Shown piece by piece: positions 53,388-61,192 of a DNA stretch of 64,000 nt; within the stretch, counting starts at the first letter, position 1, and each line of letters opens with the position of its first letter. The stretch lies in the NCBI GenBank assembly GCA_913058295.1, contig CAJXRD010000008.1, positions 19,306 through 83,305 of the forward strand, written 5' to 3'. The DNA comes from an uncultured Flavobacteriales bacterium (GTDB taxonomy: Bacteria; Bacteroidota; Bacteroidia; Flavobacteriales; Flavobacteriaceae). Made by a program: the position numbers and the translations under genes. Below the pieces are notes generated by a model, which was not told where the DNA came from, made no database searches, and worked only from the letters and a program-made list of their open reading frames with translations.

Positions 53388-54489
53388 GATTTAGATTCGA
53401 GTAAGGAATTACGAAACGATTATCGAACTTTTAGAACATATCGCATCCAGCCCTTCTAATCTCAATAGATAATAATAAATTCCTAAACTACAAAACCATT
53501 ACATCAATTTTATGTTTCTATTACAACTTCATATTTCAAATCAGTAATAAGTAAAAGATACTACAACTATATAAAATTCTTAAAAGACAATGATTTTATT
53601 ACGATTAAAGGTAGAGCACTGGATAATTACGAAAGTGGAACAGGTCTTTTCGGTGATACAAGAATAGTTGAGTCATATAAGGTAGGAGAATATCCAAAAT
53701 CATATAGATTATTAGAGTATCCCACAAAACAAGATAAAGATTATTCATTTAAACTGACTTTCAAATCTAATAATGTAAGTCAGAAAAATGAAAACTTCTT
53801 ATTATCCATTGGTATTACTAACCCCAAAATAACTAGAGACAACTACGGATTTAGGCTCTATAACTGCCTTAGTACTATTTATAAAGAGGTATTACCCACC
53901 AAAGGTGATTTAGTGTATTATGATTTTAAAACAAGTATTCCGTGTCATACAAGGAAAGTAATCATTGATTTTTTAGAAAAACAAGGGTTAAGTAATGAAG
54001 ATCCCTTCTTAGAATTATTTGAAGGAGATTTTTATTTAAATTGGAATATAGTATTAGATCTAAAATTTGAAGGTATTGATAGAGATAAAGTCAAAAAACA
54101 ATTTTCATCAGTAATATTTGGCGAATCTACAGACTACTCACCAAAAACCAAGAGATTAATAAAAGAGAAATTCCCCCTATTTAATAACCTATTAAAAAGA
54201 GGTTTCGGCAGTAAGTCAGTAAGACAGTAAGACAGTAAGACAGTAAGACAGTAAGACAGTAAGACAAGAAACCAAATTTGTACTTGATGAGGTAGTTTCA
54301 AAATTAAATTTAGACAGAATATTTTGCATACATGATGGATTTATCGTTCATAAAGTAGATGAATTTAGTATGGATCAAGAACTCGCTTCAATGAATTTTC
54401 AGGAACAAGGATTTACATTAGTCAAGACAGAGATAGAAAGTAAGAAAATTTGTGGTAGGGAAAGTCCAATAGTTTGTTGCGCACTTTAA
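53388..54489 (+). pseudogene. broken gene resembling a polymerase-like protein of mobile elements
   Basis: The ORF track shows only 53913-54230, but the same frame is open from about 53487 and reads as one protein (YYNYIKFLKDNDFITIKGRA, GLFGDTRIVESYKVGEYPKS, VYYDFKTSIPCHTRKVI). Upstream, sense-like sequence continues in another frame (LLEHIASSPSNLNR, IPKLQNHYINF), so there is a frameshift near 53505 and stops before it. Downstream of the AGTAAGAC repeat the frame changes and continues (QETKFVLDEVVSKLNLDRI, FCIHDGFIVHK) to TAA 54487-54489. The IHDG element looks like motif C of family A polymerases; this identification is weak. Confidence 0.65.
54210..54265 (+). repeat. octanucleotide tandem repeat AGTAAGAC inside the pseudogene
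   Basis: One imperfect unit (AGTAAGTC) and six perfect AGTAAGAC units. With a single perfect unit, the frame would read straight from KRGFGSKSVR into QETKFVLDEVV; the five extra units (40 bp) break it. Any three successive units contain TAA in every frame, so the expanded tract always stops translation. Confidence 0.95.
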
Positions 54490-54544
54490 AAAAATAAAAA
54501 TAAATACTAAATATATATCCACCCTACATATCCACCTTTAACAT

Positions 54545-54577
54545 GAAAGCCTGTATACCTCTTACACACAGGCTTTC
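54545..54577 (-). terminator. hairpin after tRNA-Val(GAC)
   Basis: The stem GAAAGCCTGT / ACAGGCTTTC (10 bp) with a 13-base loop. On the minus strand it follows the tRNA 3' end by 4 bases, but the T-tract is poor. It differs completely from the hairpin next to the tRNA-end copy at 42951. Confidence 0.6.
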
Positions 54578-54597
54578 GATGTGGGTCATACTGGATT
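54578..54597 (+). repeat. candidate att site at the intact tRNA end
   Basis: GATGTGGGTCATACTGGATT, identical and co-oriented with 42951-42970. Sixteen of the 20 bases are the tRNA 3' end, four are outside it. The two copies diverge at once on both sides. Confidence 0.65.
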
Positions 54598-54656
54598 CGA
54601 ACCAGTGACTTCTACCCTGTCAAGGTAACACTCTGAACCAACTGAGTTAATGACCC
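54582..54656 (-). tRNA. tRNA-Val (anticodon GAC)
   Basis: The minus strand folds as a full cloverleaf of 75 bases: acceptor GGGTCAT / ATGACCC, D arm ACTC...GAGT, anticodon arm TTACC-TTGACAG-GGTAG with anticodon GAC, variable loop AAGTC, T arm ACTGG-TTCGAAT-CCAGT, discriminator A. CCA is not encoded. GAC reads valine codons GTC/GTT. Its 3' end is the direct repeat bounding the proposed island. Confidence 0.93.
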
Positions 54657-54728
54657 CTTCTTTTCAAAAATACGTTTTTAACGCGAATATCAAGAATAGT
54701 ACTAACTGCGTTGATCACTTCTAACTCA

Positions 54729-54775
54729 CTCCTGCAATTACAATCCCTAACAATGCTATCACATTGGAGGGATTA
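54729..54775. repeat. hairpin repeat, family member A
   Basis: CTCCTGCAATTACAATCCCT, then an inverted pair AATCCCT..CAATG / CATTG..AGGGATT. Its left flank (TAACTGCGTTGATCACTT) matches that of member C (TAACTTCGTTGATCCCT). Confidence 0.65.
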
Positions 54776-54802
54776 CTTATAGTTTTCCCTACAATGAAAC
54801 CA

Positions 54803-54852
54803 CTTCTGCAAATACAATCCCATTACAGGCTACGCCTATTTGTGATTTTTTA
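54803..54852. repeat. hairpin repeat, family member B
   Basis: CTTCTGCAAATACAATCCCA, hairpin AGGC-TAC-GCCT within a wider pairing of ATTACA with TTTGTGAT, then TTTTTTATTTCC and AAAACTTATGAAAAT. The tail recurs after member C. Confidence 0.6.
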
Positions 54853-54911
54853 TTTCCAAAACTTATGAAAATAATATTCAAGGATTAACTTCGTTGATCC
54901 CTAAAAGAGCT

Positions 54912-54963
54912 CTCCTGCAATTACAATCCTTATTCCACGCTAAGGCGTGGATGGGATTTTTTA
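54912..54963. repeat. hairpin repeat, family member C
   Basis: CTCCTGCAATTACAATCCTT, hairpin TTCCACGC-TAA-GGCGTGGA with the outer pair AATCC / GGGATT, then TTTTTTATTTTTAAAACTTATGAAAAT. Same design as A and B with different stem bases. Confidence 0.65.
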
Positions 54964-55009
54964 TTTTTAAAACTTATGAAAATTCTTTTCAACGTTTTTA
55001 AAATAAAAA

Positions 55010-55035
55010 ATCCCGATACATTTCTGTATCGGGAT
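55010..55035 (-). terminator. terminator of tRNA-Val(TAC)
   Basis: An 11-bp stem ATCCCGATACA / TGTATCGGGAT with loop TTTC; on the minus strand it is followed by TTTTTATTTT. It lies 11 bp after the tRNA end. Confidence 0.92.
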
Positions 55036-55046
55036 TATACTTGATG

Positions 55047-55121
55047 TGGGCAATGAGGGATTCGAACCCCCGACCCCCTCGGTGTAAACGAGGTGCTCTG
55101 AACCAACTGAGCTAATTGCCC
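55047..55121 (-). tRNA. tRNA-Val (anticodon TAC)
   Basis: Minus-strand cloverleaf, 75 bases: acceptor GGGCAAT / ATTGCCC, D arm GCTC...GAGC, anticodon arm CCTCG-TTTACAC-CGAGG with anticodon TAC, T arm GGGGG-TTCGAAT-CCCTC with one mismatch-like G-T position, discriminator A. It decodes GTA/GTG valine codons. The ORF called at 54967-55167 is an artefact over this gene. Confidence 0.93.
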
Positions 55122-55185
55122 TCTCTGTTAGCGGTTGCAAATATAACTTAGTTTTTATATTCAACAAACATTTATTACAAAAATA

Positions 55186-56403
55186 TCATAATATTTCTGC
55201 TACTACAAATGTGCTTCCACCAATATATATTAAGTCATTTAATTCTGCATTTGTCAAAGCTGCATTATAAGCTTCTTTTACAGACAAATAAGACAAACCA
55301 TTCATCCCATATGGCAATGCATTAGATTTTAAAGTTTCTTGACTAAAACCACGAATGACATCGGGTTTACAAAAATAATAAGTCGCTTCTTTTGGAAAAA
55401 GCGGTAATATTCTGTCTAAATTTTTATCATCTACAACTCCTAAAACCATATGAAGCTTATGATAACTTTCTTTTTTTAGTTGTTTTAAAACCAACACCAG
55501 TCCTTCTCTATTGTGAGCCGTATCACAAATTACTTTAGGCTGTTGCTGTAACACTTGCCATCTTCCCAATAAACCTGTATTAGAAACAATATTTGATAAT
55601 CCTTTTTTAATTGCTTTTTCAGAGATATTCCATCCTTTCTCTTTAAGAATATCTAAAGTTTTTACTGCTGTTTTACAATTTCTAATTTGATAGTCTCCCA
55701 ATAAATCTATTTGGTAAACAGTTATTTCTTCTTCCTCAACAAATGTTATGGGGCAATTGTTATTTTTTGTAGTTTTTTGAAATACAATCTTAGTTTCGGG
55801 TAATGTTTCTCCAATCACAACAGGAGTATTTGGCTTTAAAATTCCAGCTTTTTCAAATGCAATTTCCTCTAAAGTATTTCCTAAAAACTTAGTATGATCC
55901 AAGCCTATATTCGTTATTACAGACACTTCGGGCTGTATCACATTGGTACTATCTAACCTACCTCCTAATCCCACTTCAATAATTGCAATATCTACTTTCT
56001 CTTTTCTGAAATAATTAAAAGCTAATCCTACCGTCATTTCAAAAAACGACAACTGATTTTTTTCAAAAAAAGATTGGTTGTTTTTTACAAAATTTGTTAC
56101 TGCTTCTTCAGTAATCAATTCTCCATTAACCTTAATACGCTCTCTAAAATCTTTTAAATGCGGAGAAGTATACAAACCAGTTTTATAACCCGCTTCTTGT
56201 AAAACAGAAGCCAACATATGGCTCGTTGATCCTTTTCCATTGGTTCCAGCAACATGTACCGATTTAAAACTCTTTTGTGGAGTTTCTAGATGCGACATCA
56301 ACTTTAGCGTATTGGACAAATCTACTTTATAAGCAGAGGCACCTACTCGCTGATACATTGGTAATTGCTCAAAAAGCCAAGCTATGGTTTCAAGATAATT
56401 GAT
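55186..56403 (-). CDS. folC: bifunctional folylpolyglutamate / dihydrofolate synthase, without a canonical start codon
   Basis: The ORF track begins at MYQRVGASAYKVDLSNT (56358), but conserved FolC sequence extends upstream: NYLETIAWLFEQLPMYQRVG. Between the in-frame stop TAA and that Met there is no ATG, GTG or TTG; the codon where related proteins have Met is ATC (56401-56403). I place the start there (406 codons). The ATP loop is SVHVAGTNGKGSTSHMLASV; GLDHTKFLGNTLEEIAFEKA and DTAHNREGLVLVLKQL follow. It adds glutamate to dihydropteroate and folates. It starts 18 bp after the large T9SS gene and probably shares its transcript. Confidence 0.85.
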   Translation of the reverse strand: MNYLETIAWLFEQLPMYQRVGASAYKVDLSNTLKLMSHLETPQKSFKSVHVAGTNGKGSTSHMLASVLQEAGYKTGLYTSPHLKDFRERIKVNGELITEEAVTNFVKNNQSFFEKNQLSFFEMTVGLAFNYFRKEKVDIAIIEVGLGGRLDSTNVIQPEVSVITNIGLDHTKFLGNTLEEIAFEKAGILKPNTPVVIGETLPETKIVFQKTTKNNNCPITFVEEEEITVYQIDLLGDYQIRNCKTAVKTLDILKEKGWNISEKAIKKGLSNIVSNTGLLGRWQVLQQQPKVICDTAHNREGLVLVLKQLKKESYHKLHMVLGVVDDKNLDRILPLFPKEATYYFCKPDVIRGFSQETLKSNALPYGMNGLSYLSVKEAYNAALTNAELNDLIYIGGSTFVVAEIL

Positions 56404-56421
56404 ACGAATATTTTTTGAAGG

Positions 56422-58920
56422 TTACTTTACAATTAGTTTCTTAGTCGTCTTTTTAGTCCCTTGCGTTAACTGCATATAATATATTCCAGAATTAACAGCC
56501 TCTAATGAAATTCTATCTTCAGAATTGGATACATTTATTTCCTCAATTAACACCGTTCTTCCTAATTGATCAAACACAACAACCTTTAACTTTTCAGATG
56601 AATTTAGTGTAGAAATATTTAAATAATCAGAAGCTGGATTAGGATATATTTTAACTTCAGAAGCAAATAGATCTGTTTCATTTCCTAAAATATCATCCGC
56701 AATATTTAATTTATAGCTTGAACGCCCGTAAGTAGCTACATACAAATATTCTGTAGCCTCATGAATATACATATCATTCACCACTACAGAAGGCATATTT
56801 AGCCCTAAGGGTTGCCAATTTACACCTTCATCTAAGGAAGCAAGGACACCAATATCGGTTCCTAAAAACAAATTACCATAACTATCTTTTAAGATATCAT
56901 TTACAGGAATATCTGGTAAATCGGTAGAAATATCAACCCAGTTTGCACCATAATCAGAACTCTTAAACACATGACCATTATCCTCTCCATAACGATACCC
57001 AGAGAATGTTACATATACTGAAGAAAGATCCTCTCTGGATGCTAAAACTTTAGTCGTCCATAAATCCGGTAATGCTGCTGAAATTAAATCCCAATTAGAA
57101 CCTCCATCTTGGGTCACCCAAACATTGCCATCATCGGTTCCGGCATAAATCACATTGCTATCTAAAGGGGATACATCGATAGTTGTAACAGTACCAAATG
57201 CTAAATTACCACTATGTGGTCCATTGCTTAAATCTGGACTTATAGCTGTCCAATTCCCAGCAGCATTAGTAGTTTTATATACCTTTTGAGTTCCATAAAA
57301 CAAAGTTTGGGAATCTGCTGGATCAAAAGTAATCACAGTGTCCCAATTATTAGTATCTCCACCAGGTATTCCTGTTAAGGCACCGCTAAATGAAGCTCCA
57401 TTGTTTACAGATTTTCCTAAATTTCCACGTTGCGATAAGGCATAAATTACGTTGGTGTTGCTAGGGTCTACCAGGGGTTGAAAACCATCCCCTCCAAAAA
57501 TCGACTGCCAATCATCCAAGCCACCTGTTGTGGTTCTAATGGTATTATTATCCTGAGTTCCTCCATACACTTTATTTGCATTTTGAGCATCTACGTAAAA
57601 ACGATAAAACTGTGTAATGGGTAAGGTATTATCTTTAATTGAAGTATTCCCATTATTAGAACTTATATACAATCCGCCATCATTACCAATCAAAACCTCG
57701 TCAGGTACAGAAGCATTAAAAGCTACTGCATGCTGGTCCACATGAACATTAGAGAAGGTAGAACTCCAAGTATTTCCTCCATCTATAGATTTTTCCATTA
57801 CAAATCCTGAATTATAAATAACATTTTCATCGGTTGGGTCTACAAATATTCCTCCAAACCACCAATGATAAGAAGTTCCATTATTAATAGAATTTACCTG
57901 AGTCCAAGAATCTCCCCCATTATCTGTTCTATAAGTCCCTTCAACATTTCCAATTTTATCGGTATAAAAAGCATATAACACATCTGGATTAGATTGTGAT
58001 ATATCAATACTAATTCTTCCTTTATCGTTTGCATTAGACGGTAGACCATTGGTTAATTCTGTCCAATTATCACCTCCATTTTGTGAACGATAAATTCTTG
58101 AGGTTTCCCCACCATATTGTCTATTGTTTGTTCTTCTTATACGCTCCCAACTTGCTGCATAAAGAATATCCCCATTAGTTGGATGAATAGACATATCGAT
58201 GATCCCTGTAGAATCACTTACAAATAAAACCTGCTCCCAAGTATCTCCATCGTTTGTAGAACGATAAACTCCTCTCTCCGTATCTTTTCTGAAAAGTGGC
58301 CCCATAGCAGCTGCAAAAATGGTTTGATCATCGTTTGGGTCAATCAATACTTTACCTATACTACCTACATTTGGAAGTCCTTTAGATTCCCAAGTAATTC
58401 CCCCATCGGCACTTTTAAACATACCGTTTCCATCATAGGCCAAAGAACCTCCTCCAGCATTTACTTCACCTGTACCAACCCATATGACATCGGTATTGTT
58501 TTTTGAAATCTCCATATCTCCAATGGAAAGCATTTCTTGTTCATCGAAAATAGGGTTCCAGTTCGCACCTCCATCGGTAGTTTTAAAAATCCCACCTGAA
58601 GCTGCACCTACATAATAGGTTTCTGCTTGGTCTATTGGGATTTCAATATCTGTAATTCTTCCTCCAATATTATTTGGCCCTGAAAACTCCCAAATCACAT
58701 CGGCGTTAGAACTACGATTAGCTTGTTCTTTTTTCCATTGTATAGCTTTAGAATAGGCATCGGGTTTAATTTCTCCAGTAGGATAAGCACGCTGCATAAA
58801 CATAAAATCGTGAGGTGATTTTTCAATTTTAGCGATTTTAGTATTATTCTTTTCTGAGGAATTAGTGCAACTAACCATAAAAATTGATGCAACTAATAAA
58901 AGTAGTATATAACGAATCAT
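56422..58920 (-). CDS. large BNR/VPS10-type beta-propeller protein with lipobox and T9SS sorting domain
   Basis: 832 residues. MIRYILLLLVASIFMVSCTNS is a lipoprotein-type signal. Residues 60-730 contain many BNR/sortilin-like repeats (TTDGGANWNPIFDEQEML, SADGGITWESKGLPNVGSIG, STNDGDTWEQVLF), forming one or two propellers. The C-terminus has KIYPNPASDYLNISTLN and GIYYMQLTQGTKKTTKKLIVK, a T9SS type A tail. Having both a lipobox and a sorting tail is unusual, since most T9SS cargo has a plain signal peptide. Similar proteins are annotated as glycosyl hydrolases without proof; the function is unknown. Confidence 0.82.
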   Translation of the reverse strand: MIRYILLLLVASIFMVSCTNSSEKNNTKIAKIEKSPHDFMFMQRAYPTGEIKPDAYSKAIQWKKEQANRSSNADVIWEFSGPNNIGGRITDIEIPIDQAETYYVGAASGGIFKTTDGGANWNPIFDEQEMLSIGDMEISKNNTDVIWVGTGEVNAGGGSLAYDGNGMFKSADGGITWESKGLPNVGSIGKVLIDPNDDQTIFAAAMGPLFRKDTERGVYRSTNDGDTWEQVLFVSDSTGIIDMSIHPTNGDILYAASWERIRRTNNRQYGGETSRIYRSQNGGDNWTELTNGLPSNANDKGRISIDISQSNPDVLYAFYTDKIGNVEGTYRTDNGGDSWTQVNSINNGTSYHWWFGGIFVDPTDENVIYNSGFVMEKSIDGGNTWSSTFSNVHVDQHAVAFNASVPDEVLIGNDGGLYISSNNGNTSIKDNTLPITQFYRFYVDAQNANKVYGGTQDNNTIRTTTGGLDDWQSIFGGDGFQPLVDPSNTNVIYALSQRGNLGKSVNNGASFSGALTGIPGGDTNNWDTVITFDPADSQTLFYGTQKVYKTTNAAGNWTAISPDLSNGPHSGNLAFGTVTTIDVSPLDSNVIYAGTDDGNVWVTQDGGSNWDLISAALPDLWTTKVLASREDLSSVYVTFSGYRYGEDNGHVFKSSDYGANWVDISTDLPDIPVNDILKDSYGNLFLGTDIGVLASLDEGVNWQPLGLNMPSVVVNDMYIHEATEYLYVATYGRSSYKLNIADDILGNETDLFASEVKIYPNPASDYLNISTLNSSEKLKVVVFDQLGRTVLIEEINVSNSEDRISLEAVNSGIYYMQLTQGTKKTTKKLIVK

Positions 58921-58983
58921 AGCAAATAATTTTATAAGCTATAAAGATATTGAAAAATGTATTAGAATAATGGTTTTGTAATA

Positions 58984-59817
58984 CTATTCCGAAAGGCTAA
59001 ATCTGTAGATGATTTTCCCAATTTGTTTATTAGGCGCCTTATCGTCTTTATTAAATTTTGTAGCAAGAGCTGCTCTTTTTGCAGGATCTAATAGACAGGG
59101 GGAGTTGTTAGTAGTACCTCTAACTCCTGGCATTGCCTTGATCACGTTTCCATTTCTATCCACTTCTATACTTACTACAACCGTACCTGCTTCGTTACAA
59201 TCTTGAATGATCTTCTTTTTATTAAGTGCTTTTCTTCCACCCAACATATAATTTCCATCGCCATCCAATCCTTTGCCATTTCCATAATAACTTTTTGCAT
59301 TGGGATCGCCATCAGGATCTCCTTTATCTCCTCCTGTTTTATCATCCCCTTCTCCACCTTGATCTACACCATCACTTTTTGGCCCATTGATTAAACTAGA
59401 AAGTGCATCTGTAGTAGATTTATCGGGTTTAGGATCTGGTTTCTTTTCTGGCTCCTTAACTGGTTCTTCCTTTTCTGGAACTTCTTCCACCACTTCTTTT
59501 ACTTCTTCTTTTTTCTCTTCCTTTTTAATAACTGGCGCCTCCTCATTATCCTGAGTTACCACTTCCTCCTTAATTTCTGCTTCTTGTTGAACCACAGGTT
59601 TTGTTGTGGTAGGCTTAGGGGCGGTTTTAATTTTTTCGGTAGGTTGTACTTTTCCACTTCCAGCATCCATCGTCCCAAAATTAACAGCAATCCCATTTTC
59701 TGGTGGTGGATCTAAATAAGACAATCCCACATAAAATAGCAACAATAAAATAATCACGTGTATCACCACAGTGATCCTCATACTCTTTCTTTTATGTTTT
59801 GTATCTAGTAAACTCAT
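58984..59817 (-). CDS. energy transducer TonB-like protein
   Basis: 277 residues. One membrane span near the N-terminus (ITVVIHVIILLLLFYVGLSY), then a long proline/glutamate/lysine-rich linker (KPTTTKPVVQQEAEIKEEVV, PEKEEPVKEPEKKPDPKPDK) that can reach across the periplasm, a glycine-rich stretch, and a C-terminal domain (AGTVVVSIEVDRNGNVIKAM ... GKIIYRFSLSE) of the TonB/TolA fold. It should couple the ExbB-ExbD motor, encoded just upstream, to outer-membrane receptors. Gene order exbB-exbD-tonB on the minus strand. Confidence 0.82.
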   Translation of the reverse strand: MSLLDTKHKRKSMRITVVIHVIILLLLFYVGLSYLDPPPENGIAVNFGTMDAGSGKVQPTEKIKTAPKPTTTKPVVQQEAEIKEEVVTQDNEEAPVIKKEEKKEEVKEVVEEVPEKEEPVKEPEKKPDPKPDKSTTDALSSLINGPKSDGVDQGGEGDDKTGGDKGDPDGDPNAKSYYGNGKGLDGDGNYMLGGRKALNKKKIIQDCNEAGTVVVSIEVDRNGNVIKAMPGVRGTTNNSPCLLDPAKRAALATKFNKDDKAPNKQIGKIIYRFSLSE

Positions 59818-59871
59818 TGTATATTATTAATAGAAAAGAGATTCTTTACATCCGTTCAGAATGAAAAATAT

Positions 59872-60264
59872 CTAATTTGGCCGAACTGCCAATACTACTT
59901 TATAGTTATTTTTATTGGCAATATCCATAACAAAAACCGCGTCTTCAATAGGCACTCCTTCTTCAGCACGAAGAATTAATGTTGGACTTTCTTCTCCGCT
60001 TAATGCTTTCTTTAACTCTGATTCTATACTAAACTCACTTACCCTTTCCTTATTCACATAATAAGCACCATCTTTAGTAATACTTACCGAAGCATTTTGC
60101 TTGTTGGTCGTTTTTCCTTTTGCTTTTGGCAAAATTAAATCTAAAGCATCAGGGGTAATGGATGGTGATGTTAATAAGAAAAATACCAATAACAGAAATA
60201 CAATATCTGTCATGGAGCTCATACTAAACTCCGCACTTACTTTATTTCTTCCTCTTAAATTCAT
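59872..60264 (-). CDS. exbD: ExbD/TolR family biopolymer transport protein
   Basis: 130 residues. One membrane helix near the start, with the conserved aspartate in SMSSMTDIVFLLLVFFLLTS (Asp 21), needed for proton use. The periplasmic domain (DALDLILPKAKGKTTNKQNA ... PTLILRAEEGVPIEDAVFVM) has the ExbD fold. It forms the proton-driven motor with ExbB. The gap to exbB is 163 bp and contains a hairpin; the gap to tonB is 54 bp. Confidence 0.9.
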   Translation of the reverse strand: MNLRGRNKVSAEFSMSSMTDIVFLLLVFFLLTSPSITPDALDLILPKAKGKTTNKQNASVSITKDGAYYVNKERVSEFSIESELKKALSGEESPTLILRAEEGVPIEDAVFVMDIANKNNYKVVLAVRPN

Positions 60265-60329
60265 ATTACCAATTTAATTTTAAAGTGTTGGATAAATTCA
60301 TTGAATTATTTTTCTGTGCAATCGAGGCG

Positions 60330-60367
60330 AAAAAAAGTAACATAGCCTTAGCTACGTTTATTTTTTT
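60330..60367. repeat. hairpin between exbB and exbD
   Basis: A 17-base arm AAAAAAAGTAACATAGC and its partner GCTACGTTTATTTTTTT pair with a few mismatches around a CTTA loop. It lies in the intergenic space of one operon, so it might be a weak internal terminator, an RNA processing site or a dispersed flavobacterial repeat. I have seen similar sequences near flavobacterial genes but cannot verify this here. Confidence 0.5.
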
Positions 60368-60427
60368 AAACGATGAGTGGGCAAAAAAGAAACTATTAAT
60401 ATTCGACATTTTAAATTTATATTGGTA

Positions 60428-61129
60428 TTAAGCAGGTTCGTTTAAAAGATCTAAGAAATCTACAGCAGTTGCTTCCATTTGATGCACAACTTTATCGGTT
60501 TTGACCACCAAATGATTGTAACCGATATAGGCTATAATACCAACAATCAAACCAGCAACTGTGGTTGTCATCGCGGTATATATTCCTTCCGCAAGGGTTC
60601 CCATTTCTGCTTGACCACTACTAGTTGCTAGAGTATGAAAGGCTAATACCATTCCGATTACTGTACCTAAAAAGCCAATCATAGGAGCAGCTCCAGCGAT
60701 TGTTGCTAGAATACTCACGTTTTTTTCGAGTTTGTAAACTTCTAACTTTCCCGCGTTTTCAATGGCAGTGTTAATATCTTCCAATGGATTCCCAATACGA
60801 GATATTCCTTTTTCAGTAAGCCTAGAAACTGGTGTATTTTGTTGCGCGCACAATTCTTTTGCAGCCTTTATATTCCCACTGGACACATTATCCTTAATCT
60901 GATTCATAAAATTACGATCGTAATGTGTTGCAGCTTTTATTGCAAAAATCCTTTCAAAATAAAGGTAAACAGCCACAAAAAGAAGTACAAACAGCACCCC
61001 TATTATTATTTGGCCTGCTGCACCTCCATTCATCAGCAATTCCATGATGGATAAGGTTTTTTCTTCAACAATTGGTTCAAGATCCTGAATTGCTTTTTCA
61101 GAACCGTTTTGGATTAAAAAATTAATCAT
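60428..61129 (-). CDS. exbB: ExbB/TolQ family proton channel protein
   Basis: 233 residues with three membrane spans. The first is IIGVLFVLLFVAVYLYFER; the second and third lie in AGAAPMIGFLGTVIGMVLAF and AMTTTVAGLIVGIIAYIGYN, the conserved pore regions of ExbB/TolQ/MotA proteins. It makes the proton channel that powers TonB. It is the first gene of the exbB-exbD-tonB group, with a 163-bp spacer before exbD. Confidence 0.93.
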   Translation of the reverse strand: MINFLIQNGSEKAIQDLEPIVEEKTLSIMELLMNGGAAGQIIIGVLFVLLFVAVYLYFERIFAIKAATHYDRNFMNQIKDNVSSGNIKAAKELCAQQNTPVSRLTEKGISRIGNPLEDINTAIENAGKLEVYKLEKNVSILATIAGAAPMIGFLGTVIGMVLAFHTLATSSGQAEMGTLAEGIYTAMTTTVAGLIVGIIAYIGYNHLVVKTDKVVHQMEATAVDFLDLLNEPA

Positions 61130-61192
61130 GTAGGTATAGGTTTAAAATGAATAACGTGATTCGGTTTAAGAAATTGTTAGGGTTAAAATAGT

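Noticed and set aside
54210-54265. AGTAAGAC tract as a phase-variation switch
   Set aside because: Any three adjacent units contain TAA in all phases, so adding or removing units around the present number cannot restore a frame; only contraction to about one unit would. The gene has other lesions too.
42951-54597. Prophage or intact integrative element
   Set aside because: No integrase, phage structural, relaxase or conjugation gene is recognisable; only the boundary repeats and content suggest past mobility.
54967-55167. 66-residue minus-strand ORF
   Set aside because: It lies over tRNA-Val(TAC) and its terminator. The peptide RAISSVGSEHLVYTEGVGGS is the typical false translation of a tRNA gene.
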